Shown in pieces: positions 9,607 to 18,139 of a DNA stretch of 64,000 nt. This DNA is from Gemmatimonas sp. (lineage in GTDB: Bacteria > Gemmatimonadota > Gemmatimonadetes > Gemmatimonadales > Gemmatimonadaceae). Numbering within the stretch: the first letter of the stretch is position 1; each line of letters opens with the position of its first letter. Under the pieces are notes generated by a model, which made no database searches, had not been told where the DNA came from, and saw only the letters and a list, made by a program, of their open reading frames with translations. Position numbers and translations under genes: made by a program. Location of the stretch: positions 248,001 to 312,000 of the forward strand of contig NZ_JAPZSK010000002.1 of the NCBI RefSeq assembly GCF_027531815.1, in the 5' to 3' direction.

Positions 9607-9621
9607 GCGCGTCCGCCTCGC
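9593..9621. terminator. two-way terminator between ppk1 and ppx
   Basis: Perfect 11-bp stem GCGAGGCGGAC / GTCCGCCTCGC (9593-9603 with 9611-9621). The 7-base loop holds the ppk1 stop codon, so the last ppk1 codons form the left arm. It lies 7 bases from the ppx stop and could end transcripts from either side. Confidence 0.65.
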
Positions 9622-9627
9622 GTCGGC

Positions 9628-11220
9628 TCACTCGCCGTCGGCTTCGTCGTCGGCGCTGATTTGAGTGCCGTCGGGGAGCAGGACCACGATCGGCCGCCCC
9701 AGCACCTCCTCCAGAAGCCGGCGCTTCCGGCTCGCGCCCCAGCACTCAAGACGTACGTTCGTTGCGCCTTCGGCTTCATGCACCGTCACCAGTACCGCGT
9801 CGGTGGTCCACTTCACCGTCATACCGCCCACGGCGCTCACATGCCCGCGATCCATGCCGTCGGCGAAACGCAGCAGCGCCGACAACTTCACGATGCGCTC
9901 CCGGGTGGCGCGATCGAGCGGACCGAAGCCCGCGTGCTTGGGCTTCGGCGGAGCGCCGCGATGATAGCGCGCAATGTGCGCGATCATGATCTGCTCGGCC
10001 GGCGTCATGCCCAGCAGATCGGCATGCGAGATGAGATGGAAGGAATGCTTGTGATGCTTTTCATAGTTGATGTGGTAGCCCACATCGTGCAGCAGCGCCG
10101 CATCGGACAGGATGCGACGGTCCGCCGCCGTCAGCGCGAGGCGTGACTCGAGGGCATCGAACAGCTGCAGCGACAGGGCCTGCACCTGCCGTGCGTGCGG
10201 TGCCTCGAAGTGACAGCGTTCCGCGAACTCCCGCACCGACCGGTCGCGGGCGACGCCGGGATCGGCCACTCGGGGGGTGACGCGGGCCGCTTCCAGCAAG
10301 ATGCCTTCGCGAATCCCGAACGCCGAGGTGAGCAGATCGCGCGGGTCGAAGCGCGACAGCACTTCGGCGGCCACGGCGAGCCCCGCCACAATAATGTCGG
10401 CGCGTGCGGGGTTGAGCCCGGGCACCTGTTGCCGCTCCGGCGCCTCCATGCGCTGCAGCCACTCCAGCACATGTTCGAGTTCGGCCCGCGTGACGCGCGT
10501 GCCGTGCGCCGATCGCACGGTGACGCGCTGCCGCGCCAGCACGATGCCCGCGAGGTTCGTGAACGTGCCCCCCGACCCGATCACCTGCGCGCCCCGCCAG
10601 TCCTTGACCGGTACGGCCTTGCGCAGCCCCTCGCGCACATGCTCGCGGAGCGCCCGCACGCGGCGCGGCCGCACGGCGGGGGTGAGGAACTTCTCGGTGA
10701 GCCGCACGGCCCCGAAAGGGAGCGAGGCCACTCGCTCGATGAGACCATCCTTCGCGAGCACGAGTTCGAGGGAACCGCCCCCAATGTCCATGACCACGGT
10801 GCGTCCGGCGCCCAGCTCGAAGTGCGCCAGGGCGCTGCGGAAACAGAGCAGCGCCTCCTCTTCGCCGCTGAGTACCCGCACCGCCTGCCCGGTGGCGGCG
10901 GTGAGGCGCGCCGTGAACTCGCTCGAATTGCTCGCGTCACGCACCGCGCTGGTGGCCACGATTTCGATGCGCGCGGCGGCCAATTGCCGCGCCAGCGTGA
11001 CCATGCGCTGCACGGCCGCCACCGCCGAGTCGATTGCGGCGGAGGACAGCGCCCCCGTGCTCTCGAGGCCATCGCCGAGACGTGGCATGGCCTTCATTTC
11101 GTCGACCACCCGAATGCCGCCCGCTGGCGAGACATCGGCGATGATCTGCCGCACCGAGTTCGACCCGATGTCGATGGCCGCGATGCGAACATCGCCGGTG
11201 CGTGCTACTGGAGCCGTCAT
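9628..11220 (-). CDS. ppx: exopolyphosphatase / Ppx-GppA phosphatase with HD domain
   Basis: Hydrolyses terminal phosphate from polyphosphate, or pppGpp to ppGpp. 530 residues. An ASKHA-fold Ppx/GppA domain (~10-315) has AIDIGSNSVR (17-21 phosphate loop), EEEALLCFRSA, VVMDIGGGSLEL and GSGGTFTNLAG. A C-terminal HD domain carries His378-Asp379 (LLHDVGYHINYEKHHKHS), as in long Ppx proteins. The ATG at 11220 starts directly before the domain; the open frame extends further upstream but with no family similarity. It is the last gene of the leftward phosphate series, 76 bases after the PstS-like gene. GppA activity cannot be excluded. Confidence 0.93.
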   Translation of the reverse strand: MTAPVARTGDVRIAAIDIGSNSVRQIIADVSPAGGIRVVDEMKAMPRLGDGLESTGALSSAAIDSAVAAVQRMVTLARQLAAARIEIVATSAVRDASNSSEFTARLTAATGQAVRVLSGEEEALLCFRSALAHFELGAGRTVVMDIGGGSLELVLAKDGLIERVASLPFGAVRLTEKFLTPAVRPRRVRALREHVREGLRKAVPVKDWRGAQVIGSGGTFTNLAGIVLARQRVTVRSAHGTRVTRAELEHVLEWLQRMEAPERQQVPGLNPARADIIVAGLAVAAEVLSRFDPRDLLTSAFGIREGILLEAARVTPRVADPGVARDRSVREFAERCHFEAPHARQVQALSLQLFDALESRLALTAADRRILSDAALLHDVGYHINYEKHHKHSFHLISHADLLGMTPAEQIMIAHIARYHRGAPPKPKHAGFGPLDRATRERIVKLSALLRFADGMDRGHVSAVGGMTVKWTTDAVLVTVHEAEGATNVRLECWGASRKRRLLEEVLGRPIVVLLPDGTQISADDEADGE

Positions 11221-11296
11221 GTGGCAGCCGGGGGCAGGAGAGCAGGTGCGGGTAAGGCCGGCCTGCGGTCCGGTTCCCCCGGTCGATCGGCAACCC

Positions 11297-12469
11297 TCAG
11301 CGTACCGTACCGGAAGCCGCCCCCGTCGCGCAAGGGTCGCACCGCAGCGCCCCATCAACCCGCGCCAGCACGGCGTCCGCCACGGCGGACGGAAGCGGCA
11401 CATAGCCCATACTGCTGGCACTGGGCGCCCCTTCGAGAAGCGCCCAACGCAGAAAATCGGCAAGGGCAGTGCGCTTGGTTGCCGAAAGTTGCGACGGCGC
11501 GATCAACAGCCACGTGAAGGCGGCCAACGGATACGCCTGCTTGCCTTTGGCGTCCAGCAGGGACACGCGAAACCCGCTCACCCCCTCGTCATCGAACGGG
11601 GCGAGCGCGTCGAGGGTGTTGGCGGCGGCGGTCGCAATCTCGAAGGGCATGGGAGACACGAATTGCCCCGCGCGATTGCGGATGTGTGCCGCGGGCAGAC
11701 GATTCTGCCGCGCATAGACCACCTCGAGGTACGCCACGGTTCCGGCCGTGGCCTTCACCTCGGCCGCGACCGCTTCGTTCCCATCGCGCACGATCACCGA
11801 ATCCCCGCCTGGCCATGGGGCGTCTGCGGCCGCGGCGGCGGACGCGCCCTGCACCAGCTGCAGATAACGGGCAAAGATGCGTGCCGTGCCACTGCCGTCG
11901 CTGCGGCGCACCGGGCGCACGGCCAGGTGCGGCAGCGTCACGCCAGGGTTGATGGCGCGCAGGCGTGCGTCATCCCAGAAGGCAATGCGCCCGCGAAACA
12001 GATCGGCGACGACCTCACCCGACAGGCGCAACGGACGCGTGGTGCCGGGGACGTTGTACGTAATGGCCACGGCCCCGACCGCCATGGGGATGTGCACCAC
12101 CGCGCGTCCGCGGGCCTGCATGGCGCTGTCGGATACCGGAATGTCGGTCGCGCCGAAATCTGCCGAGCCGTTGAGGGCCGCGGCGATCCCCTGCGGCGAT
12201 CCCTCCGAGCGGTAGGTGATGCGCACGGGGGCGACCGCCGCATACTCGTTGAACCAGCGCGCATACAGCGGGTACGGCAGCGTGGCGCCGACGCCGGTCA
12301 GCACCAGCCGTTCGGACTCGGCCACGGGCAACGCCTCACGGGCTGCCCCCGAGTCGCGGGCGCTGTCCACGGGCTGTTTGCGCGTCCCCTCACCACACGA
12401 CACCGCAGGCAGCAGGGCAACGGCAAGCACTGCCGAGAGACGTACGCCTTGTCTGCGCCGGCCCCTCAT
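11297..12469 (-). CDS. PstS-like phosphate-binding lipoprotein
   Basis: 390 residues with a lipoprotein signal (LLPAVSC, Cys25) and a PstS-type type II periplasmic binding domain. Matching segments are TGVGATLPYPLYARWFNEY, YRSEGSPQGIAAAL, DFGATDIPVSD and RRSDGSGTARIFARYL, which in PstS form the phosphate-contacting loops. No pstC, pstA or pstB gene lies in this window, so this binding protein is separate from an ABC transporter here and sits downstream of a TonB-dependent receptor instead. Its ATG overlaps the stop of the upstream lipoprotein gene by ATGA (12466-12469), implying translational coupling. It may be a surface or periplasmic phosphate scavenger; that is inference. Confidence 0.85.
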   Translation of the reverse strand: MRGRRRQGVRLSAVLAVALLPAVSCGEGTRKQPVDSARDSGAAREALPVAESERLVLTGVGATLPYPLYARWFNEYAAVAPVRITYRSEGSPQGIAAALNGSADFGATDIPVSDSAMQARGRAVVHIPMAVGAVAITYNVPGTTRPLRLSGEVVADLFRGRIAFWDDARLRAINPGVTLPHLAVRPVRRSDGSGTARIFARYLQLVQGASAAAAADAPWPGGDSVIVRDGNEAVAAEVKATAGTVAYLEVVYARQNRLPAAHIRNRAGQFVSPMPFEIATAAANTLDALAPFDDEGVSGFRVSLLDAKGKQAYPLAAFTWLLIAPSQLSATKRTALADFLRWALLEGAPSASSMGYVPLPSAVADAVLARVDGALRCDPCATGAASGTVR

Positions 12470-13107
12470 AGCGCGTTGGCGTAGCCGATGAACTTGAATC
12501 GCCCCTCGCGCTCGAGGATGGTGCCGAACCAGCGTCCTTCGGGAAGCGTGGTGGCTCCCGCTCGCAGGCGAAGCGCGCATTGTTGGTGTAGCCGGTTCTT
12601 TCCCTCCACCGTTACCGAATCGGCGCAGCGCAGCTGCACGAGCGACACCGTGGTTCCGCCAAGTCGCGCGAGCGCCTTGGGAAGACTCTCGTTGCTGCTG
12701 GTCATGATCTGTCCCCACAGGAGCTGGGGTGGTGCCTCATACGGAGGCTGGCTCATGGCCGATGTGGGGTAGTACAGATACGCAAACTCGCCCCGGTCGA
12801 GCGTGAGGGCGTTGAGTGTGGCCGTATCGCTCGTTGAGAGTGCCGTGAGAAACCGGCGCACCAACGACTCGCGATCCGGCGCTGCGTGGCGCAGCGTGTC
12901 GACCGAGTCGACACCCACCCGGAAGCGGCGCAGTTGCTCGGCAATGGGCAGGATGGAATCGACAGTGCCGCCGGCGGCGATGACCTCGGCGATGTGGGCC
13001 GCCTGGGAATCGGCCGCCGTACGTGGGCGTGCGTCGCCACACGCTGCCGCGAGGAATGTCGCGGCGGCAACGGCAAGCAGGAGAGAGAGGCGCGAAGGCT
13101 GAGGCAT
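12466..13107 (-). CDS. uncharacterised small lipoprotein
   Basis: 213 residues. The start at 13107 gives a clean lipoprotein signal, MPQPSRLSLL followed by an Ala-rich core and LAAAC with Cys23. A GTG at 13179 would add 24 residues ahead of the signal and is unlikely. The mature part is mixed alpha/beta with no recognised motif. Two cysteines (in RCADS and QQCALRL) could form a disulfide. It is coupled by ATGA to the PstS-like gene and lies behind the beta-helix lipoprotein, so a role in the same envelope process is likely. I do not recognise the family. Confidence 0.75.
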   Translation of the reverse strand: MPQPSRLSLLLAVAAATFLAAACGDARPRTAADSQAAHIAEVIAAGGTVDSILPIAEQLRRFRVGVDSVDTLRHAAPDRESLVRRFLTALSTSDTATLNALTLDRGEFAYLYYPTSAMSQPPYEAPPQLLWGQIMTSSNESLPKALARLGGTTVSLVQLRCADSVTVEGKNRLHQQCALRLRAGATTLPEGRWFGTILEREGRFKFIGYANAL

Positions 13108-13132
13108 GAGGGGAGAACGGTGAAGAACAGGA

Positions 13133-13167
13133 AAACGGCCAGGGCCGCATCGCGACCCTGGCCGTTT
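13133..13167 (-). terminator. hairpin between the beta-helix and small lipoprotein genes
   Basis: Perfect 12-bp stem (13133-13144 with 13156-13167) with an 11-base loop, 67 bases past the beta-helix gene stop and 26 bases before the next start. The leftward RNA ends the stem in a short run of U (AAAC read as GUUU/UUCC). It could end or attenuate transcription within the series. Confidence 0.55.
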
Positions 13168-13233
13168 CACGTAGCCCACGATATCACCGCGGCGGATCGT
13201 AAGCTGAAAGGTAGATGCCGGTCACGCGGTCGG

Positions 13234-14976
13234 TCAGTTGCGGGCGTAGTTGGTCCAGCCTTCCCACCACTTCGTGCCACCCGGGGCGGCAGCGCCGCGG
13301 TACACGGTGGGCGTGATGAACGTGCCCACGCGCGCCGCAATGCGCGGGTCGGCCGCGAACGTGGACAGTCCACCCGTGGCGATGGGCGAGTTGGCCGCCG
13401 GCGACCAGTCGAGGCTGGCGCCATTGGTCGGGGTAGCGGGCAGCGCCGTGAAGAGGCTCGCCGCCGTTACGCCCGCGCCCACCACGATGTTGGCGTTGCG
13501 CGCAGTGAACGCGCTCGCCTGGCCGAAGTTCGTGCCCGTTGCATCGAAGCCGCCGTCTGCCCCGCCATTCTCGGCGAAGTAGAGGTTGCGCACGATGAGC
13601 GAGTCCACGAGAAAACGATTGTTGGACGTGGAGTCGCGGAGCGAGATGCCCCCGCGCGGCCAGCGCGTGACCACGCCGTTCACGTAGTAGCCACCCGTAC
13701 CACGGCGCAGCACGGCACCCACGCCACCGCTGCCCGGCACGGTCACGCCAGACGCCGGACCCACGAGCGTGAAGTTCGCGAAGACGTTCATGTTCCACAG
13801 CCCATCATCGCGGCCGGCACTCTGCGCATTGGCCCCCGACGGCGCCACGCAGCCACCACCGTTGCAGCCGTCCACTTCGAAGCCCTGCGGGTCGGCAGAC
13901 ACGGCACCGGCGCCAGGGCGCGGCGTGAGGTAGGTGCTCTGCAAGCCAATGAGGAACTGGTTGAGCCCGCGATAGCCCTCGGAACCATCGAAGTGATCGT
14001 CACCCGACTCGTACGACACCAGGTAGCGGCCGTTCACGGTGCCGCCAAACCACTCGAAGTGGTCGTCGAGGCCAGCGAGCGCCTGGACGTATTCGACCGT
14101 GGTGCCACTGCCCACCGCCGCAAACGTAAACGAGTTGAGCTCGGCGTCGGCGAGGGTGGCATAGCCGGCAAACTCCACACGCACGTAGCGCAGCGTGCCG
14201 CTGTTGTCGCTATCCACCGTGCCGCCGGTGTAGATGATGCCCGCCGGATCAGCGCCCACCACCGAGCCGTTCGAGCCTTCCACGATGACGTTGCCGACGC
14301 GGTTGGCGCGGGCATTGCCCACGATGACCAGACCGCCCCAGTCGCCCGGCGACCGGTTGCCGGCGGAGCGCTGCGAGGTGAAGACCACCGGCGCCGCCGC
14401 CGTGCCGTTGGCCACGAGGCGCGCACCGCGCAGCACGAAGAGCGCCGAGCCCAACGCCGTGGTGTCGCCCACGATGCGCGTACCCGCGTTCACTGTGAGT
14501 GTGGCACCGCTGTTGACGTACACGAAGCCGCGCAGCACGTAATTGGTGTCGGCACTGAGCGTGCGGTTGGCGGCAATGGAGCCGCTGAGCACTACAGTCG
14601 GGGTGGGCGCAACGGCGTAGGCCACCGTGACGCTGGCGGTGGCGTTGGACGCCACCGTGGCCGGTGATCCGCTGATCGTCGCATTGTAGCGGACGCTGTT
14701 GGCGGTCACCTGCGCTGCGGCGACTGTGTAGCTGCCGGGTGCCACGCTGATGGTGGTAGTCCCCGTGACCGTCTGGCTGAAGCTGCCCGGCCCGGTGACG
14801 GTGACCGCACCGTTCACACCGGTGGGGAGCCCCGACACCGTTACCGCCAGCGAACCGTTGGCAGGCGTTGGGGTGACAGGAGGCGAAATCGGGTCGTCAC
14901 TACCACCGCAAGCGGCGAGCGCCAGTGCGGCAAACGACGTAAGCGCGAGTGTACGCAGGCGCACGGTCATCGTCAT
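13234..14976 (-). CDS. beta-helix surface lipoprotein next to a TonB receptor
   Basis: About 580 residues. Lipoprotein signal MTMTVRLRTLALTSFAALAL then AAC (Cys23 from the ATG at 14976; an ATG at 15006 would add ten residues). An Ig-like or PEGA-like segment rich in Thr/Val (~45-140) precedes a large repetitive beta-strand region with GDWGGLVIVGNA, RYVRVEFAG, DDHFEWFGGTVNG and GDDHFDGSEGYRG, which looks like a right-handed parallel beta-helix. A Cys pair sits in VDGCNGGGCVAP. From memory, proteins of this type are often encoded beside TonB-dependent receptors, as here; a partner or substrate-capture role is inferred. It is followed by lipoprotein, PstS-like and ppx genes on the same strand. 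Confidence 0.75.
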   Translation of the reverse strand: MTMTVRLRTLALTSFAALALAACGGSDDPISPPVTPTPANGSLAVTVSGLPTGVNGAVTVTGPGSFSQTVTGTTTISVAPGSYTVAAAQVTANSVRYNATISGSPATVASNATASVTVAYAVAPTPTVVLSGSIAANRTLSADTNYVLRGFVYVNSGATLTVNAGTRIVGDTTALGSALFVLRGARLVANGTAAAPVVFTSQRSAGNRSPGDWGGLVIVGNARANRVGNVIVEGSNGSVVGADPAGIIYTGGTVDSDNSGTLRYVRVEFAGYATLADAELNSFTFAAVGSGTTVEYVQALAGLDDHFEWFGGTVNGRYLVSYESGDDHFDGSEGYRGLNQFLIGLQSTYLTPRPGAGAVSADPQGFEVDGCNGGGCVAPSGANAQSAGRDDGLWNMNVFANFTLVGPASGVTVPGSGGVGAVLRRGTGGYYVNGVVTRWPRGGISLRDSTSNNRFLVDSLIVRNLYFAENGGADGGFDATGTNFGQASAFTARNANIVVGAGVTAASLFTALPATPTNGASLDWSPAANSPIATGGLSTFAADPRIAARVGTFITPTVYRGAAAPGGTKWWEGWTNYARN

Positions 14977-15047
14977 CGGGAGTCGAGATTGAATGGTGAA
15001 CGGCATCGTCGAGACTTGGCGATCCCTATCGGAAAGAAGCGCGCGCT

Positions 15048-15102
15048 CTGTCGTCAAAACGTCATGACCCGGTCACGGTTGTGTCACCGAGACCGGGTCA
15101 TG
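15048..15102. promoter_or_regulatory. four 11-bp-phased GTC half-sites overlapping a 12-bp hairpin
   Basis: GTC occurs at 15050, 15061, 15072 and 15083, each as a PhoB-like heptamer (CTGTCGT, ACGTCAT, CGGTCAC, GTGTCAC) repeated every 11 bases. The last three overlap a perfect 12-bp inverted repeat (15063-15074 with 15091-15102), which can form a hairpin just past the receptor gene. The repeats point rightwards while the genes on both sides read leftwards, so a PhoB role is uncertain and a terminator role is equally possible. Confidence 0.4.
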
Positions 15103-15128
15103 TGATCCCGCGCTGGGAGGTCGCGGCG

Positions 15129-17930
15129 CTACTGCCGCCAGCTCAACCCCATCGAGACGACGCGACCGGCGTTCCATCCCTCCCGCTCCAGATTGCCCTG
15201 CATGAAGCGGAAGCGGGCATCGAGCAGGTTGCGGGCATCCATGCGCGCCGAGAGGTTGCCGCGCACCGGGAACCGCAACGACAGGTCGAGCAGGTGGCGC
15301 GGCTTCTCCACGATGTTGGGGAGGGGCACCACACCGGCCGCGGTGATGCGTTCGCCGACCACGTTGTACAGAATCGTGGCGTTCGTGCTGCCACTCATGT
15401 TCGAGTAGGTAAGTCCCGTGTTGATCACATACGGGGCCTGGCCCACCAGTCGCCGGCTCTGGTCGGTGACCGTGAGGCCGCCGGTAGGGTCGAGTTCCAC
15501 GTTCGACTGCATGAGCGTCACGTTGCCGAACCCGGTGAAGGCCTCGCCCCAGGAGCCCAGGAAGCCGAGCTGCTTGCGGGCTTCAAGCTCCACGCCCACG
15601 TTCGTGGCGCTGAGCGCATTCTGGAAGCGCGCCTGATAGGCGCCCGACGTAGCCTGCTCGAGGCGCTCGATCGGACGATCGAAGCGCTTGGCAAACACGC
15701 CCACGCTGAGCACCTCGCCGGGATTGGGGAACATCTCCCAGCGCAGGTCCACATTGTCGATGAGGGACCGCACCAGCGCCGCATTGCCAGTGACACTCAC
15801 GCCGCCCAGTACATCGCGGAAGGTCACGGGGGCCAGTTCGCGGTACTCCGGGCGCGCCAGCGTGCGCGTGATGCCGAAGCGCAGATTCTGCGTGGAGGAC
15901 AGCTGCGTGTTGAGCAGCAGCGAGGGAAGCACGTCGGTGTTGTCGAGCGTGGCCGTGGTCGTGAACCCGCCCTGCGTGGAGGCATCCACGGTGATGCGCG
16001 CCTGCTCGAGGCGCGCGCCGGCGATCATGCGCACCCGCGACCCCAGACCGATGTCCGACATGAGATACCCGGCCGCCGTGCGGTCGCTGGCCAGGTAGGA
16101 ACCGGCCTGCCCGATGGGCTGCACGTTGATGAGGGCGCAGTTGTCACACGCCTGGGCTTCGCCGAAGATCACATCGGGTGTCTGACGCACCACGCTCTCA
16201 CCGGCGCGGCTGATGAAGGCGAAGATGGGGGCATCGGCCGTGCGGTCGGTGGTCCGCAGGTAGGCGCCCACCTTGAGCGTGTTCTGCTTCGCCACGTCGC
16301 CCAGATTGATCGTGTGATCGACCTGGCCGGTGACGTTGTTCTCCTGCAGGTCGAAATAGAGGCGACGGGCGCCGTCGAGCGACGCGAGAATCTGGTAGGG
16401 CCCCTCGGGGGTGCGCGCGTACACCACGTCGGAGCGGTCGGGCTCGCGGCGGTCGGTCTGGCCGAACGTCACCGCCCAGGCGGTGCGGTTGCGATCACTC
16501 AGCTGGTGCTCACCAGAGCCGGTCATGGTGGCCACTCCCCGCTCGACGTAGCGCAGCGTGGTGCGCTGAATGCTGTCGTTCAGGTTTTCGTCGAAACCAC
16601 GGTCGGAGCGTGCCTCGTTGTCGGCGCTGCGGGTAACCGTCGTATTGAGGGCGAGGCGCGAGTTGCGCCCCACGAGCGTCGAAAGGTTGGCGATACCCCC
16701 CCACGAGGCGCTGGCGCGACCGGTCTGCCCGCGCACTTCGGTCAGTGGCACGACCGTATTGTTGGCACCCTGGTTGCCAATGGCATAGCGCTCGTCGGCG
16801 CGCACTTCCTCGCTGTAGCCGTAGTTGCCGCTCAGCACGTACCCGATGCGCTTGCCCAGAATGTTGTTGCCGCCGGTGGACATTCCGAACGAGCCGTTCA
16901 CACCACCATTGCGGAGCGACGGGCTCCACACGTTGCGCTGCTGACGTGCCATCTGGTTGTACTGGGACTGCGAGACGTTGCCCAGAAAGTTCGCGCCGGC
17001 AATGGCCGATGGCATACGGCGGTTCGCCGACGCATTCCCGAACAGCTCGCCGCCGGCGCGCGGGGCGAAGGGCAGCGTCTGCCCCAGCACGCGATCGCCA
17101 AAGCCGAAGCTCGTGGAATAGTTCACCTGCCGGCGAGCGGGGAACTCACGGGTGCGGATGTTCACGTTGGCGCCCGCGAAGTCACCCGGCATGTCGGGGG
17201 TGAAGGTCTTGGCCGTGGTGACGTCCTGCAGCAGGCTCGCCGGGAACAGATCGAGCGGCACGACCTTGCGTTCGGGCTCCGGGCTCGGAATGCGCGCACC
17301 ATTGAGCGAGGCCGTGGTGTAGCGCTCGGAGAGGCCGCGTACCTGCAGGTACTTGCCATCCTGCACCGTCACGCCGCTCACGCGCTGCGCGGCGGCCGCC
17401 GCATCATTGTCGGGGCTGCGCGCGATCTGCTCCGCGGTGATGGCGTTCACCACGTTCGTGGCGTTCTTCTGCGCGTTGAGGGCGTCGTTCACCGACCCCT
17501 TTTCCTTGGTGGCCGTGACACTGACCGCGGCCAGTTGCACATCGGCGCTGCGCAGCGAGATGTCCTGCTCCAGCGCGCCGTTCGGCGGCAGCAGCAATCC
17601 CGTTACGGTCTTGGGGCCGTAGCCGATGCGGCGCACCTGCAGCGTGATGGTGCCCGCAGGCACGCGCAGCAACGTGTATCGGCCATCGACCGCCGTTTGC
17701 GTGCCGAAGGCGGTGCCCACCACCTGAATCTGCGCCGCAGGAATGGGCTGGCCGGTGACGGCGTCCACGATGCGCCCGGTGATCTTGCCGGTCGATGCCT
17801 CCTGCGCAGAGGCGGAGGCGGGAAGAAGCACGGAAACGGCAGCGGGAACAACGGTCACCGTGGTCGCCAGCATCGCGCGACGGGAAGCGCGACGCGCGGC
17901 ACGGTAGAGCGCGTGAACGGAAATCCGCAT
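15129..17930 (-). CDS. TonB-dependent outer-membrane receptor
   Basis: 933 residues from the ATG at 17930 (a start at 17978 would add 16). Signal peptide ending near ASASA. A carboxypeptidase-regulatory-like domain (~47-130, GRIVDAVTGQPIPAAQIQVVGT) is followed by a plug with NAITAEQIARSPD, VSGVTVQDGKYLQVRGLSERY and LDLFPASLLQDVTTAKTFTPDMPGDFAG (read in parts), then a 22-strand-type barrel. The C-terminus ends VVSMGLSWRQ, a terminal strand with aromatic ending. TonB-energised import of a large or scarce substrate is expected. It heads the leftward series of beta-helix lipoprotein, small lipoprotein, PstS-like protein and Ppx, so a phosphate compound is the best guess for the substrate. Confidence 0.92.
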   Translation of the reverse strand: MRISVHALYRAARRASRRAMLATTVTVVPAAVSVLLPASASAQEASTGKITGRIVDAVTGQPIPAAQIQVVGTAFGTQTAVDGRYTLLRVPAGTITLQVRRIGYGPKTVTGLLLPPNGALEQDISLRSADVQLAAVSVTATKEKGSVNDALNAQKNATNVVNAITAEQIARSPDNDAAAAAQRVSGVTVQDGKYLQVRGLSERYTTASLNGARIPSPEPERKVVPLDLFPASLLQDVTTAKTFTPDMPGDFAGANVNIRTREFPARRQVNYSTSFGFGDRVLGQTLPFAPRAGGELFGNASANRRMPSAIAGANFLGNVSQSQYNQMARQQRNVWSPSLRNGGVNGSFGMSTGGNNILGKRIGYVLSGNYGYSEEVRADERYAIGNQGANNTVVPLTEVRGQTGRASASWGGIANLSTLVGRNSRLALNTTVTRSADNEARSDRGFDENLNDSIQRTTLRYVERGVATMTGSGEHQLSDRNRTAWAVTFGQTDRREPDRSDVVYARTPEGPYQILASLDGARRLYFDLQENNVTGQVDHTINLGDVAKQNTLKVGAYLRTTDRTADAPIFAFISRAGESVVRQTPDVIFGEAQACDNCALINVQPIGQAGSYLASDRTAAGYLMSDIGLGSRVRMIAGARLEQARITVDASTQGGFTTTATLDNTDVLPSLLLNTQLSSTQNLRFGITRTLARPEYRELAPVTFRDVLGGVSVTGNAALVRSLIDNVDLRWEMFPNPGEVLSVGVFAKRFDRPIERLEQATSGAYQARFQNALSATNVGVELEARKQLGFLGSWGEAFTGFGNVTLMQSNVELDPTGGLTVTDQSRRLVGQAPYVINTGLTYSNMSGSTNATILYNVVGERITAAGVVPLPNIVEKPRHLLDLSLRFPVRGNLSARMDARNLLDARFRFMQGNLEREGWNAGRVVSMGLSWRQ

Positions 17931-17938
17931 GGGATGTT

Positions 17939-18000
17939 CGGAGCTTTGAGGAGACAGGTCGCGGAGTACGTGGCGCACTCCGGACGCAGGGAAAGCTCCG
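17939..18000 (-). promoter_or_regulatory. structured leader of the TonB receptor mRNA
   Basis: Outer helix CGGAGCUUU (read from 18000) with AAAGCUCCG (ending at 17939), 9 perfect pairs, encloses an inner hairpin CGGAGU / ACUCCG (6 pairs, 17977-17982 with 17962-17967). The outer 3' arm ends 8 bases before the ATG, and no Shine-Dalgarno sequence is visible. It does not match a riboswitch class I know. Confidence 0.4.
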
Positions 18001-18008
18001 TGACCCAG

Positions 18009-18026
18009 GTTTCAGTCATCCGACAG
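18009..18026 (-). promoter_or_regulatory. Pho-box-like site upstream of the TonB receptor
   Basis: Read leftwards: CTGTCGG, four bases, CTGAAAC, with 11-base spacing, in the orientation of the receptor gene and ~80 bases ahead of its start. It matches about 11 of 17 positions of the PhoB 18-mer. Judged by eye; the second half-site is poor. Confidence 0.3.
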
Positions 18027-18139
18027 TTGTGCAACGAAACGGTCACGGCAACGCGGTCCGGAACGGGGGGCACGCAATGGGAGGAAGCCCCTCGGGCGAT
18101 CTGGTGCGAAGCAGGTCCGCGTAGTATTGTCGCCCGAGC

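Noticed and set aside
17939-18000. Cobalamin riboswitch ahead of the TonB receptor
   Set aside because: The B12-box and other conserved core sequences are not present; only the paired helices are seen, so it is reported as an unclassified leader.
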